From positions 25,309,729 to 25,373,728 of the forward strand of contig CM049314.1 in the NCBI GenBank assembly GCA_026874595.1: DNA of 64,000 nucleotides, written 5' to 3'. The notes beneath the pieces were generated by a model that saw only the letters and a list, made by a program, of their open reading frames with translations, was not told the DNA's origin and ran no database searches. The DNA is from Sipunculus nudus (Eukaryota > Annelida > Sipuncula > Golfingiida > Sipunculidae). Positions 1 through 11,211 of this stretch are shown here, piece after piece (position 1 is the first letter of the stretch; each line of letters starts with the position of its first letter). The position numbers and the translations under genes were made by a program.

Positions 1-590
1 ATCAACCACAATCTTTTTAAAGATGTGTCCTGTGACCTTGACCTTTGACCTCATGACCCCAAAATCAACTGGAGTCATGCTTTTTCAATGGGGCATATAT
101 ATGTCAAGTTTGAAATCCATACATCAATAAAAGCAGGAATTATCATCCAGAAACGAATTTTTGGACAGATGTGTCCTGTGACATTGGCCTTTGACCTCAT
201 GACCCCAAAATCAATTTGGGTCTTGCTTTTCCAATTGGACATATATAAGTCAAGTTTGAAATCCATACATCAATAAAGCAGGAATTATCATCCAGAAACT
301 AATTTTTGACAGATAGCTCCTGTTACCTTCACCTTTGACCTTGTGACCCAAAAATTTATATGGATCATCCACTATTGGCAAGTGAGCTATATATTCAAGA
401 TGGAAGACCTGGGATGAAAGTTTGGCTTAAAATGCATCCACAGTATCTTTTAAGATGACAGTCCAGTGACCTTGACCTTTGACCTCACGCCCCTAGAACC
501 TATAAGGTTCTTACTTTAGTGATGGGCCATACATAAGTCATGTTTGAAATCCATATGGCTATCAACACTGGAGATATCATAAGGGGTGTG
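1..590 (+). repeat. Tandem repeat, ~147-bp unit, AGGTCA-rich
   Basis: About four diverged units follow one another, each carrying a version of GTGACCTTGACCTTTGACC followed by 'catgaccccaaaatcaa', beginning near 32, 178, 325 and 472. Flanking unit sequence (for example 'aagtttgaaatccatacat') also recurs. No convincing protein is encoded; the open frames here are short and lie within the repeat. The same family returns at 3690-4540. On the opposite strand each core reads as closely spaced AGGTCA half-sites. Confidence 0.85.
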
Positions 591-599
591 TGATTTTCA

Positions 600-1035
600 C
601 CATATATGGCAATATTCAAGGTCAAGGCCACTATCATAAGAAAGGTCATGACCCCAATTTAAATAAACATCATCCCACAACCCATGCCTATGTATATGCA
701 TAATATAAAAGAAATCTGTCCTTTAGTTTTGACTTATAATGCTCATAGTACTGTAAGGTGGCAATTTTGGGTGTATTAAACGGCACAAAAACAAGTAAAG
801 AATAATAGGTGGCGCCACCAGTTTCTGGAACATGACAACCCTATCCATGATCTTCCATCAAGTTGATTTTGGGATAAATCCATGCAAGATTTCTTGAGAT
901 ATTAAAGAATTTGTGTGATTTTCCCCAAAATTGGACCTATTCAAGGTCAAGGACACTCTCCTAGTAAAGGTCATGACCTCATTTTAAATAGGCATCGTCC
1001 ACTAACCCATATCTATACATATACCAAGTTTGGTA
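600..1035 (+). repeat. Dispersed repeat, ~330-bp unit with central GGTGGCGCCACC
   Basis: One full unit and the start of a second. Each begins with 'attcaaggtcaaggncactntc' style sequence and 'aaaggtcatgacc', continues through 'cataatgctca'-like sequence, and contains the 12-bp palindrome GGTGGCGCCACC (808-819). The same unit appears in this orientation at about 30050-30360 and in reverse orientation at 46610-47330. Confidence 0.75.
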
Positions 1036-1083
1036 AAGTTCCGTGAAATATTTTTTGGGTTATCGCGCCAACAAGATTTATAT

Positions 1084-1108
1084 GCGGCGGCGGCGGCGGC
1101 GGCGGCGG
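1084..1108. repeat. (CGG)n microsatellite
   Basis: Eight or so uninterrupted CGG/GGC triplets, immediately followed by a hairpin and a SINE-tail-like sequence. It stands out against the AT-rich surroundings. Confidence 0.95.
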
Positions 1109-1125
1109 ACCGGTATGAAAACATA

Positions 1126-1232
1126 GTATCCCCCGACTTTGTCTGGGGATACAATAATCTGTAGATGTACATAATACCTAGTTACGCTAGCAGTAACAGA
1201 CGGAAGCGATTACCTCCAACAACAACAACATA
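1126..1232 (+). repeat. Hairpin plus SINE 3'-tail fragment
   Basis: Positions 1126-1133 (GTATCCCC) and 1145-1152 (GGGGATAC) form a perfect 8-bp stem around an 11-nt loop. Directly after it, 1158-1232 matches the 3' part of the SINE at 18274-18678: both share 'tctgNagatgtacata', a 'gttaNg' stretch, and 'gNttacctccaac', and both end in an A-rich or CAA-rich tail. This looks like a truncated copy of the same tail or of the LINE that supplies it. Confidence 0.6.
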
Positions 1233-1937
1233 TTAAACAAGTGACCCATAAGTCATGACGCTCAGCTGCCAGGCATGACCTGTGACATCATGGACTGAGA
1301 TTCACAACTTCCAGTCAAATTTTGAAGAACCAATTTGCCAATTTGTTGAATATTTTCTATGACAACAGAAATATATATCACCTATGTTTGGTTAAAACAC
1401 AGTGAATTGATGGTCTGAGGAAAATGCATGATTGTTAAGCTATCAGGAACTATTCCAACAGCTTGCTTGAAACCTGTCAGTCTCAAAAGGAACACCAAAA
1501 AGGGCAAATATAAGTTCAAAATATATAGCAAAAATCAAGGAAATACATGCAAGAATTATTGAGAAACAGGTGCTTCTGTATGAATTTTTATTCAATACAA
1601 GCCAACTGTACTGCACTTTTATAAATGATGGTAATATTTATTCAGAAATATTTGACCCAATCCTTTACAAGATTACATAAATATACATCCAACTGCATTC
1701 ACTTTAACTGTTCTTGAGATAATATGATCAAAAGGAATTAAAAGATGGTTGCCTGGTGGCCATATTTGACTTCTGACAAGTCTGAAATCAGACAACAAAC
1801 ATTCTCTAAATCGGACCAAACATTAAAGAAAAACTAGAATACGGGTAGTCGACAAGCGACTACGTGTATCCGCCAAAATCAGAGAAGGACGGGTAAGTAA
1901 GGCATGGATTGAGTGACAAGGGGATATAGAGTTACAT
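1233..1937. other. Intergenic, no gene seen
   Basis: AT-rich sequence without a recognisable coding region. The only structure noted is a hairpin at 1845-1863 (7-bp stem GTAGTCG/CGACTAC, 5-nt loop) that extends outward through ATAC/GTAT pairs. Confidence 0.6.
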
Positions 1938-2990
1938 GTGTTACATATTACAGTTGATCTCTGCCACATAAACATGATTATAGGTGGCGCCACCTGTTAT
2001 TTGAACGAGAAACTATCTAAGATGTATACACATGCAAAATTTCATGTGGAAAAGTCAAACCACTGCAGAGATATGAGTGGTTTCATCCGACAGCAGAGAA
2101 ACAGATGGACGCTGTGCAAAAATGGCTGCAGGTGGCGCCACCGTTTTTGTATATGTTATAAAGCTATCCAAGGGTTACATTTGTGTAATTTTTTTTTCTG
2201 ATTGGTCAAACGGTTCCGGAGATATAAGCATTAATGTCTGCAGCGTGAACGTGAATGTAGGTGGCGCCATCTGTCATAAAATCAAGAAAGCTATCTAGGA
2301 TGTATATGCATGCCAAATTACAGGTAATTTGGTCAAACCACTGCAGAGATAAGAGTGATTTAACCCAAGGCAGACAAACAAATGGACGCTGTGCAAAAAA
2401 TGGGTGCAGGTGGCGCCACCATTTTTGTGTATGTTATAAAGCTATATAAGGGCTACATTTGTGTAAATTTTTTTCCTGATTGGTTGAACGAGTCCGGAGA
2501 TATGAGTGATTTTAACCTAAGGCAGACAAACAGATGGACACTGTGCAAAAATGGCTGCATTTTTGTGTATGTTATAAAGCTATCCGAGAGCTACATTTGT
2601 GTAAAAAAAAAATCCTGATTGGTCAAACGGTTCCCGAGATATGAGCTTGGATGTGTGCAGCGTTAACGTGAATGTAGGTGGCGCCACCTGTCATAAAATC
2701 AAAAAGCTACCTAGGATGTATACGTATGCCGAATTTTAAGTGAATTAGTCAAACCACTGCAGAGATATGAGTGATTTTAACCCAAGGCAGATGAACAGAT
2801 GGACACTGCAAACATGGTTACAGGTGGCGCCACCTTTTGTTGTGTATGTTATAAAGCTATCCTAGGGCTACATTTGTGTAAATAATTTTTCCTGATCGGT
2901 AAAACGGTTCCCGAGATATATGGGTTTATTTGTGGAAACAGACGCACAAACAGACGCTGGACAGAGAGGAAAGGTCAGAGGTCAAGGTCA
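1938..2990 (+). repeat. Tandem array of alternating ~140-bp units with GGTGGCGCCACC core
   Basis: Two related unit types alternate. Type A contains 'gatggacgctgtgcaaaaatgg', the palindrome and 'gttataaagctat'. Type B contains 'gcagcgtgaacgtgaatgta', the palindrome and 'tgtcataaaatcaa'. Palindromes sit at 1982, 2131, 2260 (one arm altered), 2409, 2677 and 2823; a type A unit near 2550 has lost its palindrome. The dimer is about 280 bp. Open frames of 62-87 codons inside are by-products of the repeat. The array ends in 'aggtcagaggtcaaggtca' around 2975. Confidence 0.85.
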
Positions 2991-3057
2991 CTTGGTTAGG
3001 CACCAGTTCACATGTGACCTGATAATTTGTGTAAGTTTCAGATATCTAGGAAACTAA

Positions 3058-3395
3058 GGCCAAAAAATATTAAAGGTATGGTTCTCAGGCACTGCCCGCA
3101 TCAATTTTAAACCCCCGCATCAAAACTTTTTATTTTGATTTTCAATAAAAACTTTCCAATTTTGAGCTGCTGCCGCTCCGACATTTCTTTCGAGAAGATA
3201 AAACCATAAAATTTCCTTTGTTTTGTAGTGCTTTTACTTATTTAGCAAAATAAAACTGTTATTTTCATGCTTTTCCCTTATCATTTGACATTTTTATCGA
3301 AACATACCAAAAAATTTAAAATAAAAAAAGCGCCCGCCCGCATTGATTCCTGAAAAAAAGTGCCTGAGAACCATACCTTTTTTTTTATTTTGGCC
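3058..3395 (+). mobile_element. MITE, PIF/Harbinger-like (TAA target duplication), copy 1
   Basis: A 338-bp non-coding element with long terminal inverted repeats. The left end runs GGCCAAAA...AAAGGTATGGTTCTCAGGCAC, and the right end is its reverse complement (GTGCCTGAGAACCATACC...TTTTGGCC). It is flanked by TAA at 3055-3057 and again at 3396-3398, a 3-bp TWA duplication as made by PIF/Harbinger transposases. Further copies lie at 39910-40178 (TTA duplication) and, truncated, at 48736. No transposase is encoded, so it is non-autonomous; the superfamily call rests on target-site length alone. Confidence 0.85.
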
Positions 3396-3689
3396 TAACT
3401 TTATTGAAGGATTCCATAAATAAACTGCAAAATGTTCCCATCATCTTATAAATCAGTAGCTAAACCTTAATACTATACTCTCATAGTCTTAATGCCTGGC
3501 TGAAGCATCCTGACAACAGTGTTTTTGTAATGAAGTAACGAGGTACTCATCACTCAGTCTTATCACTTAATAGGCTGATACAAAAGGGAGTCATATGTCA
3601 CCAATGTCACTCACAATTACAGCCACACAGGGAGATGTACCAGCTGGAGTGGGATGGTTATATATACAAGAAAAATAGAGATGGTCTAT

Positions 3690-4540
3690 AAAATAAGTAA
3701 TTGTGAACATCCCTGACCTATGACCTTGGCCTTTTGCCCATATATCAACTGGATTCTTTCTAAATGATGGGTAACTACTAACCACTTAAATCTGGTGTAA
3801 TTACTTGGCAACCAATGGGTGAATAACTTTGACCTGCAACCTTTAACCTGCTGTCCAGCTGACCCCAAAATCAATAAGTTATTTATTCAAGCAAAAAGAC
3901 CCATAAATATGAAGTTTGAGTCAAACTGAGTGATGCATAGATGTGGCATATGTGAAAGACTGAAGGTTTGGGTTGAACAGTTACACTTGAAATATGCTGA
4001 CAAGCATTTAGAACAATTAAATATTGTGACCTTGACCTTTGACCTTTTGAACTCAACATCAATAGGCTTCTTCCCTTATTGGTAGGTAAGCCATATATGA
4101 CAGATGGAAGGTACAAATTGAAAAGTATGCATGAAAATGACCCCACGCAAGAAGTGGGTGCTGTGAACTTGACCTTTGACCTCAAAATCAACAGGTCTTT
4201 TCCCCTGTTGGCAGAGAAGCGATATCAGTGCTGGAAGGTTTGGAATGAAAAGTCTAGCTTGAAATGTATCCACAACCTTTTCAAAGAAGTGGATCCTGTG
4301 ACCCTGACCTTTGACCTTATGACCTCAAAATCGATAGGATTCTTCTCCAACTTAGTAGGTGAGCTATATGTGAAAGATCAAAGAATTGGGATGAAAGGGT
4401 TGGCTTTAAATGCATCCACAGGCTTTTCAAAGAAGAGGCTCCTGTGACCTTGACCTTGTGACCTCAAAATTATTTTGGTTCTTCCCCTGTTGGTAGGCGA
4501 GCTGTATGTGAAAGATGGAAGGTTTGGGATGAAAATTTTG
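3690..4540 (+). repeat. Second tandem array of the AGGTCA-rich ~140-bp unit
   Basis: Units recur near 3714, 3828, 4027, 4165, 4298 and 4443, with GTGACCTTGACCTTTGACC-like cores followed by 'ctcaaaatcaatagg' and 'gttggtaggtgagctatatgtgaaagat'. It is the same family as 1-590, with a better-kept inter-core sequence. A 122-codon open frame (4079-4447) spans several units and is judged not to be a gene. Confidence 0.85.
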
Positions 4541-4559
4541 TCTCAAAGAGTTATTTCTG

Positions 4560-4756
4560 GGGGGATGCAAACACACCCCATAACTTCGAGAATATAGGTC
4601 GCAGTGACCTAATTTCAGGTTTGCAAGGAGATCTTTTTATAACCTCTAAGACTGCATAGGTTTCCTGGCCCTAGCCCCTACGGTTACGACAGACGGAAGG
4701 ACGACGGACAAAGACCCATCGCTATAGCCCAGCATGACTGAAAGTCAGCTGAGCTA
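4560..4756 (-). repeat. End fragment of the TIR element seen at 47839-49624
   Basis: Contains AGGTCGCAGTGACCT (4596-4610, one mismatch from a perfect IR3) in the context 'gaatat..ctaatttc', then 'gacggaNgacggacaaNgacc...ctatagcNcag...gtcagctgagctaaa', which matches the right end of the element at 49555-49624. It appears to be a truncated relative carrying one internal unit and one terminal repeat. Confidence 0.7.
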
Positions 4757-4759
4757 AAA

Positions 4760-6591
4760 ACCACACTGCATGACCTCCACCCTTGGGCCAAAAAGTGGGG
4801 GCGCCCCCTTCCCCCCCCCCCCAAGCCTATGTTAAAATTTAAAACAAAACCCCTCTTTTGAAACAAATATTAACATCTTCAAGATTTGACCATGAAGTAG
4901 GGGTTTATCAATATTATGAGCGAATTTTCACGTATATACGCACCAACGCGGTCTACGCCTTACATATTTGATATGAGACACCCTAGCGCCCAGTACACAC
5001 GGGTTACAAAACAGTTCCTGTTTTACAAGTTGCTGCTTATCGTTTGCTCGTGGCCACACTTGACCCAGAGCTACAGCAGCAGCTAGGCTTCAACACATCA
5101 GCCCAGCAGCAGGCTAGCAAGTACAAACAGGTCTGCTGATGAAAGCGCCCTGTCAGTAACTGTAACAGCCAAAACAGTAGTGCTGCAAGATATCCCACCA
5201 TGATTCACCGGTTTGGCGTTGCCCCAGAAACGCGTTTCTCCATGAATTTCTCTTCACCCGCTGGTCCAGCAACCCCAAAACTTTCTCAGGAGATATAGAT
5301 TTATGCCTTGGTCACACCAAGTGCCCTTATTGAATGCTGCTTATTTTTTTTTTTTTTTTACAATTATATCAAGGGCTTGTCTCAAATGAAGATATTCATT
5401 CGAAGCATTCAAACACTAAAACCCCAGCTTAAGGTCTTTAGCATAAGACTTCGTCCTGTCCATTATTGGAGAGTCAAATATACATCTACACAATAAATAG
5501 CTTCTTTGGATATTTGGGTGGTTGGCAGTCTAGTGAGAGAGTTTGAAAACAGTGACAAGCATTAAAAGACTCCAATAGTAATTACAAAAACGTGGCAAAG
5601 TTAATGAGACTGACAACATCGATATTCGAGTACCATTTATCTGATGATAAAGCAGGATTTACTATTTTAGTCACCTTTGAGGGGAAAAGGGTGTTAGCCG
5701 TACGAAATTCCCAACTCTCGTAGAGTGGACATTTTTCACGCAGTGGTCACGTAACATTCGTTATACAATCCAATACACGTAAACACTACTTTCATTATAA
5801 ACACAGTTTGCTATTCGTATCTCCGCCAGGGAGCGCACACTGAGCAAAGAAATCCTGGAGCGACAAAAAAAAATAATCACCAAATGCTTCAATACCAAAA
5901 ATAATCCACATATTAACAAAATATCGATGGTTACAGATGGCAAGGGACAACAAACAAACACCTATATAAAAGCAGATTTTACAAAAGTCGGTTGGCAAGT
6001 CTGGTCCGGTTTCTGGATTTAGACAATTACAATATGCGTGCTGCATTTGTTTTCTGTAAGCGTATGTTTGGCAGTCTACAATAAGCATTTATAAAATAAA
6101 TTAAATACGCAACAACCAAAGCGTAGGCCTACAATCCGGTAACAGCTTTGTTACGGACGGATTCGGTATGATTCATGCGGGATCATTCCGTCAGTTAATT
6201 TTATTAAATGACAGAACATTTTACGCTTCAACTTTGTCCTCGCTTCATCGACTTATTATGACATTAAGACTATCTTACCGTAGCCATGTTCAGGTTGCTA
6301 GGAACACGCGCGGATACAAGTCCGCTCCAGAGTCAATCTTGTAATTATTTAATAAGAATACCTATGTATGACTGCGGCACTATGCACCTGGATATCAACA
6401 CGAATTCATATATACATACTCTCTGATTTATAAGCGAGACCCTCCAACATTCAACGCTCAGTGATTCCAAATAAAAACGCCTATCCTCAATCGGGTCCGG
6501 GGAGGTCACGGGGTCACGGAACCTTTGGATCCTACTCCGGGGGTTCCTTTTAACATAGCTAGTTGTGTTCGTTAAGCAGTAAACACGTTAC
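4760..6591. other. Intergenic, no gene recognised
   Basis: Holds the palindrome GGGGGCGCCCCC (about 4798) with adjacent poly-C, a poly-T run near 5345, and otherwise unique-looking sequence. Small open frames at 5308-5496 (+) and 5795-6088 (-) show no family signature. Any downstream exons of the transporter-like exon at 6592-6715 would lie here or beyond the left edge, but none could be identified. Confidence 0.5.
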
Positions 6592-6715
6592 CTGTTACAA
6601 TCATCCACGCCCAGCCCCTATCCCTCGGTAAGTCATCATCTGTGGCAGTCCCCGGGGTCTCAGGCCCCTCCCGGGGGCCAGCCTCCTCGTTAGCTGCGGG
6701 TTTGCGGTCACTCAT
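6592..6715 (-). CDS. Candidate first coding exon of an SLC16/monocarboxylate-transporter-like gene
   Basis: Reading the minus strand from an ATG at 6715 gives a 41-residue acidic, Pro/Gly-rich N-terminus ending DLPRDRGWAWMIVTG. Members of the MCT (SLC16) family carry a conserved [D/E]G[G/S][W/Y]GW-type motif right at the start of TM1, preceded by a short charged tail, and D-R-G-W-A-W-M fits it. The exon ends at 6592 in a phase-1 splice donor (ACAG|GTAACG), splitting a glycine codon as expected inside TM1. Base composition rises sharply to GC/CpG-rich here, as at a promoter-proximal exon. The remaining exons were not found in 1-6591, so the gene probably extends beyond the left edge, or this is an orphan exon. 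Family call inferred from the motif only. Confidence 0.55.
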
Positions 6716-7301
6716 CGGGTTGGAAAACAGCGCAGGATCAAGCAGGCCACCGTTAGAGTCGACCCGCTCAGGTCACAAGCTGTATAGTAGCAAGTGAACC
6801 GCTCGCACGGGGAGCTGAAACAAGCTGTTGTTTGTAACTAGCTGCAAGCTTGTGCCGTAGAATTTGACACATATGGCCATTCACTCACTCACGTGCCTGG
6901 CCAACATCTGTAAGCCAGGCTTGTTTCTCCCCTTCTCGCTTTAATGTATACTCGCTTGTCACACTCTCTGAAATAGTTATGCGCATGCCCGTGAAAGGGC
7001 ATCGTGCTGTAAATGCATAAACTGCTCTAAATGGTAATCAGGCATATATCGTACATTCACCGAGATTGATCCAGTTTCGCTATCAGAGGGTATGGATATC
7101 TTTAATTGTGCATGGAATAAAATTTTCTTTAAATGGTATGCATGTACTACAAAGGGACAGATCTAATCATAGGTAACCTATCGATGAATTGTGTATCTAA
7201 TTATAGGCTAATATATGTATTAAATATAACTCATCCTATATACACAAATCGTGGTAAACACTTTTACTAAGAGATCATTTGCATTTCTCTCCCACTCGGG
7301 G

Positions 7302-7364
<63 letters not shown>

Positions 7365-7804
7365 TAGTGAGAGGCAAAGGATATGTCATTTTCTTGAAGT
7401 TTAATTTGTTATTATCAAATATATATTACCATGAATAATAGATTTACAGAAAACTGAGGTGATTTCAGTCATATAGAATTACAAATTACAATTTACAATG
7501 CAATACAAAAAAACTGTAAAATTCCAAAGCAGACCTATCTATAAAGTTATCACTTTTAAGCATACAAGTTTATTTCTCATTAAAATGAATTGCATTATAT
7601 TTAATTCGCTTACCTCTAAAAATTACACAATATTGAACGTTATTGCAAAACACACTCATTAATAAAAGATATCCCAGTTGCTTTTACGCATGTAGACTGA
7701 AAAGAAATACAATATGGATGTTCCATGCAAATTGATGAAATTTACGTCATTTCTCAAAGAAAGGTCACCCTTGCCCCCCCCCCCCCCCCGGATCCAAAGC
7801 CGAC

Positions 7805-7864
<60 letters not shown>

Positions 7865-8451
7865 TTATATATATATATATATAACACGACCGGCCAAAGT
7901 GTTCGTGTCATCGGGGTTGTCATACACATTACCAAAGATCAACCGGACGATCATTAGAGTATTTTAACAGATGGAAGTTTGATTAAGGAATTTTATCTGT
8001 CAGATACACATACAACTCAATTCACCCTTCCAATTTACAACGAAGATCAATTATGGGGATGACATGCTGATGATCATGTACATGTATTACATAAGGCGAC
8101 TAGAACATATGAACAATGGCATACACATATACTGCCGATCATATATACTGATTACATGATAAAATTGTCAATCAAAGGCAGGGGCGTCCATAAAGAAGGG
8201 ATGGAGGTATATATACCCCCACTTTTTAGCAGGGGGTGGTCAGTGTAATCATCCCCCCTGATATTTAGATAATGATATATATATATATATATATTAGAAA
8301 TAAAATATTATAAATATTTAGAATTATAGACTTAAATTTTATATCTCTCAAACTGGTTTTGAATTACTAAAACCCCTTAACATACCTAGCTTCTTAAAAC
8401 CGTATACGTAGTTGTAATATATTTGAAATGTGTCCCATATCATAATAAAAC

Positions 8452-8483
<32 letters not shown>

Positions 8484-8566
8484 ATATATATTTATTCATT
8501 TATATATATTGTCCCATATTATAATAAAACATATATATATATATATTGTATACATATATATATATA
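6716..8566. other. Possible promoter flank, then microsatellite-rich intergenic DNA
   Basis: The first about 200 bp are comparatively CpG-rich and lie upstream of the 6592-6715 exon, so they may hold its 5' UTR or promoter; no TATA box is assigned. Beyond that are (AT)n at 7304-7361, a poly-C/(CT)n/(AT)n compound repeat at 7773-7883, and (AT)n at 8454-8491 and 8530-8566. Tyr/Ile-rich open frames across these are artefacts of the (TA)n repeat. Confidence 0.6.
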
Positions 8567-10545
8567 CAGACGTGCCTTGACAATCCGGACTTTAATAATC
8601 CGGAAACCTTGCAATCCGACGTTTTTAGTAAAACACGAATGAATCCCATAGAAATTAGCCTTGACAAACCGACAGCCTTGGATTCCGACTCCGACATAAC
8701 TTTTCCCGACACAAACAAGCATACCAACGTACAGACGTGCCTTGACAATCCGACCTGAAACCCATTCCCTTTGATGTCAGTTGTCGGCCCAGGTGGCGCG
8801 CGCGGCCCCGTGGCTAATGATGCCTAGCCCAGCTAATTAACTACGGATGGGAAAACAAACATCGCTGGCCTCCCGGTATTGTCACCTGACCGCACTAATT
8901 ACATTATTGAATCACTTTGATGGTAACAACCGTTGTCCCCACATAAACATAGTGACATTTTGTTTGGTTCTTTGAAGATCTTTAATGTCTAAGAAATTAA
9001 AGTACGGAGTGACATGTTTTGACACCTGAGCTGTTTCCGTGTGAGCACACCTGTATCTTATATAAAGTGAACAAATATTGAAACCATCATTCATACAGTC
9101 AGATCGCTACTACTTAGTTCTGTGCTGTACTTAATCACGCTTTTGCTGTCGATATTGTCAGATATTTACACATAATTTCACTGTAATACTCACGCACCTT
9201 CATGTGCGACCATGGAGAGACCAGCGAAAAGAAAACGTACAGAGATCACAGTTGCAGTTAAGAAGGCTCTATGTCAGTATAAGAAAGACAACCCTAGATG
9301 CTCCCAAGAAAATCTTGTCAAGTATGCAGAGGAAACGTATTCTGTGAGAATTGGACGTTCCACTATCTCGGACATCCTCAAGCAGAGTGAAAAGTGGTTA
9401 GCCTGTGAAACAGTCACCAGCGCCGAACAGAAATCGACACGGATAACACAGCCGAAACACGCCAAGTTTGAGGATGCCTTATTCTTGTGGTTCACATATG
9501 CTACTGCCCATAACATCGCTATAAGCGACGACATCCTGATCTTGAAAGCCAAAGAAATCGGCAACTCGCTTGACATCACAGACCTAGTATACTCCCGTGG
9601 ATGGTTGTGGAACTTTAAGAAACGGCGAGGGATATCACTGCGAGAGAAACACGGAGAGTCAGCCAGCGCAGATTTGACAGCTGCAGCCGATGCCCGCGTA
9701 AAGATGAGAGCCATACTGAAAGATTACGAGTTGAAGGACATCTTCAACTTTGATGAAACGGGACTGTTTTACCGGCTGGAACCAAACAAGACCCTAGCTA
9801 GCGGACCGGTAAAGGGAACGAAACGATGCAAGGACAGAATATCAGTTGGCTTATGCGCGAACGCTGACGGCAGTGAGAAGTGGATGCCTGTCATTATCCA
9901 CAAGTCAAAGAATCTGCGATGCTTCAGCGGCTTCAACCCAAAGATCTTTGTGGACTACTACTCAAACAAGAAGGCGTGGATGACAGCTGTTATCTTTCAA
10001 GAAATTTTGGAGAAGCTTGAGAGGAAAATGCGCCTACAGAAAAGAAAGATCATCCTCCTTGTGGATAATGCCCCTAGTCATAGTGTGGCTAATCTGGATT
10101 TACGTTACGTGCGCGTCGAGCTCCTGCCACCAAACTATACCACCTGTCTATACCAGATAGACTCTTTTACCTTTCGAAATATGTGAATAAACACATCATG
10201 CATGTATTTTTCATGGGTAATATGGATACCAGAGTCGGAGAGACTTGTTGTTTTTCAAGTGTAAATAAAACATCATGATTATTCATGGATGTATCCTTTT
10301 TGTATGCCTGCTTTTTGTATGTAATAAAAGAGTATTGTATACCATATTTCGTTTTATTCTGTTTATTTGCTTTTTAATGATCATAATAAATATTATAGTG
10401 CCAGTTACATCTGTTTCCGACAGTAGCCAACCCGCCCCATCCCCCGTTTGACACTTTGACGTCCGTGATTTAACAAACCGACAGCCTTGTAATCCGATAT
10501 AAATATCACATTCACAATTGGTGTCGGATTATCAAGGCACGTCTG
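8567..10545 (+). mobile_element. Tigger/pogo-type (Tc1/mariner superfamily) DNA transposon
   Basis: The left end begins CAGACGTGCCTTGACAATCC at 8567 and the right end (10524-10545) is its near-perfect reverse complement. Both ends are flanked by TA, the expected duplication, but both sit in (TA)n so the TSD is not diagnostic. A second copy of the left terminus, also preceded by TA, starts at 8732. Subterminal repeats of the form AGCCTTGNAATCCGA recur at both ends (8605-8690 and 10470-10500). The single internal gene is the transposase at 9212-10186. At about 2 kb the element is shorter than typical full Tigger elements, in line with the truncated protein. Confidence 0.9.
9212..10186 (+). pseudogene. 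Tigger-like transposase, C-terminally truncated
   Basis: 324 aa. Residues 1-60 resemble a CENP-B/Psq-type N-terminal helix-turn-helix (basic PAKRKRTEIT start, ISDIL near 52-56). Residues 80-145 fit the second CENP-B-type DNA-binding domain (W131-W133, KKRRGIS). The DDE domain follows, with the first Asp at D181 (FNFDETGLF) and the second at D285 (LLVDNAPSHS). The third acidic residue would normally lie in LPPNxTxxLQPxD. Here the match decays after LPPN (residues 306-309) into LYQID, with D317 the only candidate, and the frame stops seven residues later, so the usual 100+ C-terminal residues are missing. There is no internal stop or frameshift before that point, suggesting fairly recent decay or a 3' internal deletion. 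Start chosen at the first in-frame ATG with a basic N-terminus. Probably catalytically dead. Confidence 0.85.
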
Positions 10546-11211
10546 TATATATATATATATGTGTGTGTGTGTTTTTTTTAAAAGGAAAGTCCCAATTTGG
10601 ATACTCTCCTACGCCTGTGAATCATCAGCCTCACCGTTGAAGTTAAATTGACGCCACTGATCCTTAGCTACTTTTTAAAATAGAGCTTCTGATGTACAAA
10701 ACTGATGTACGCGACTGGTACAGCTGCCGCCATCTGCTGAGCGTTTATTACACGACGGAGCTTGCGAGCCGTCATCCAAATTCTCACATAGAAAAACGAG
10801 GCCAGCAGCATGTTGGTCATTGCCACTGTACCGATGAATATATAGTATAGGCTTAATGCATCACGTCGGAAACAGTACACTGTACGTGAGGAATCCATGT
10901 ATGGATCCCTAGAAATGGTATTATGAATATCACTAACAAGGCGCCCCAGAAAAATGCCATCTGCATCCGTACAATAAGCTCTGCTCTGCTGGATCCATAG
11001 AAGTAAGGATGTATCACCGCTAGGTAGCGCTCAAAGCCGACCAAATACACCATACAGTTGGGAGCACCACTTGCCAAAACGGTTATACTAATTGCAACGA
11101 GGCAGCAATATTTATCTGCCGAGAGTTGCCACGGTGAGAGGAGATTATGGTGTATGATGGGATAGCAATGGCCGCCGTTACGAAATCCGCTGTCGTCATG
11201 CCTCCGATTAC

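Noticed and set aside
1410-1480. Second hammerhead (CTGAGGA ... GAAACCTGTC)
   Set aside because: Core words occur, but stems I and II do not pair.
4079-4447. 122-codon frame as a small gene
   Set aside because: It spans three units of a tandem repeat and repeats itself in translation.
8430-8642. Tyr/Ile-rich open frames over (TA)n tracts here and at 7725, 16074, 21698, 60012, 61440 and 62148
   Set aside because: They are translations of (TA)n microsatellites, which have no stops in one frame; no start context or homology.
9274-9714. 146-codon minus-strand frame
   Set aside because: Antisense of the Tigger transposase with no signature of its own.
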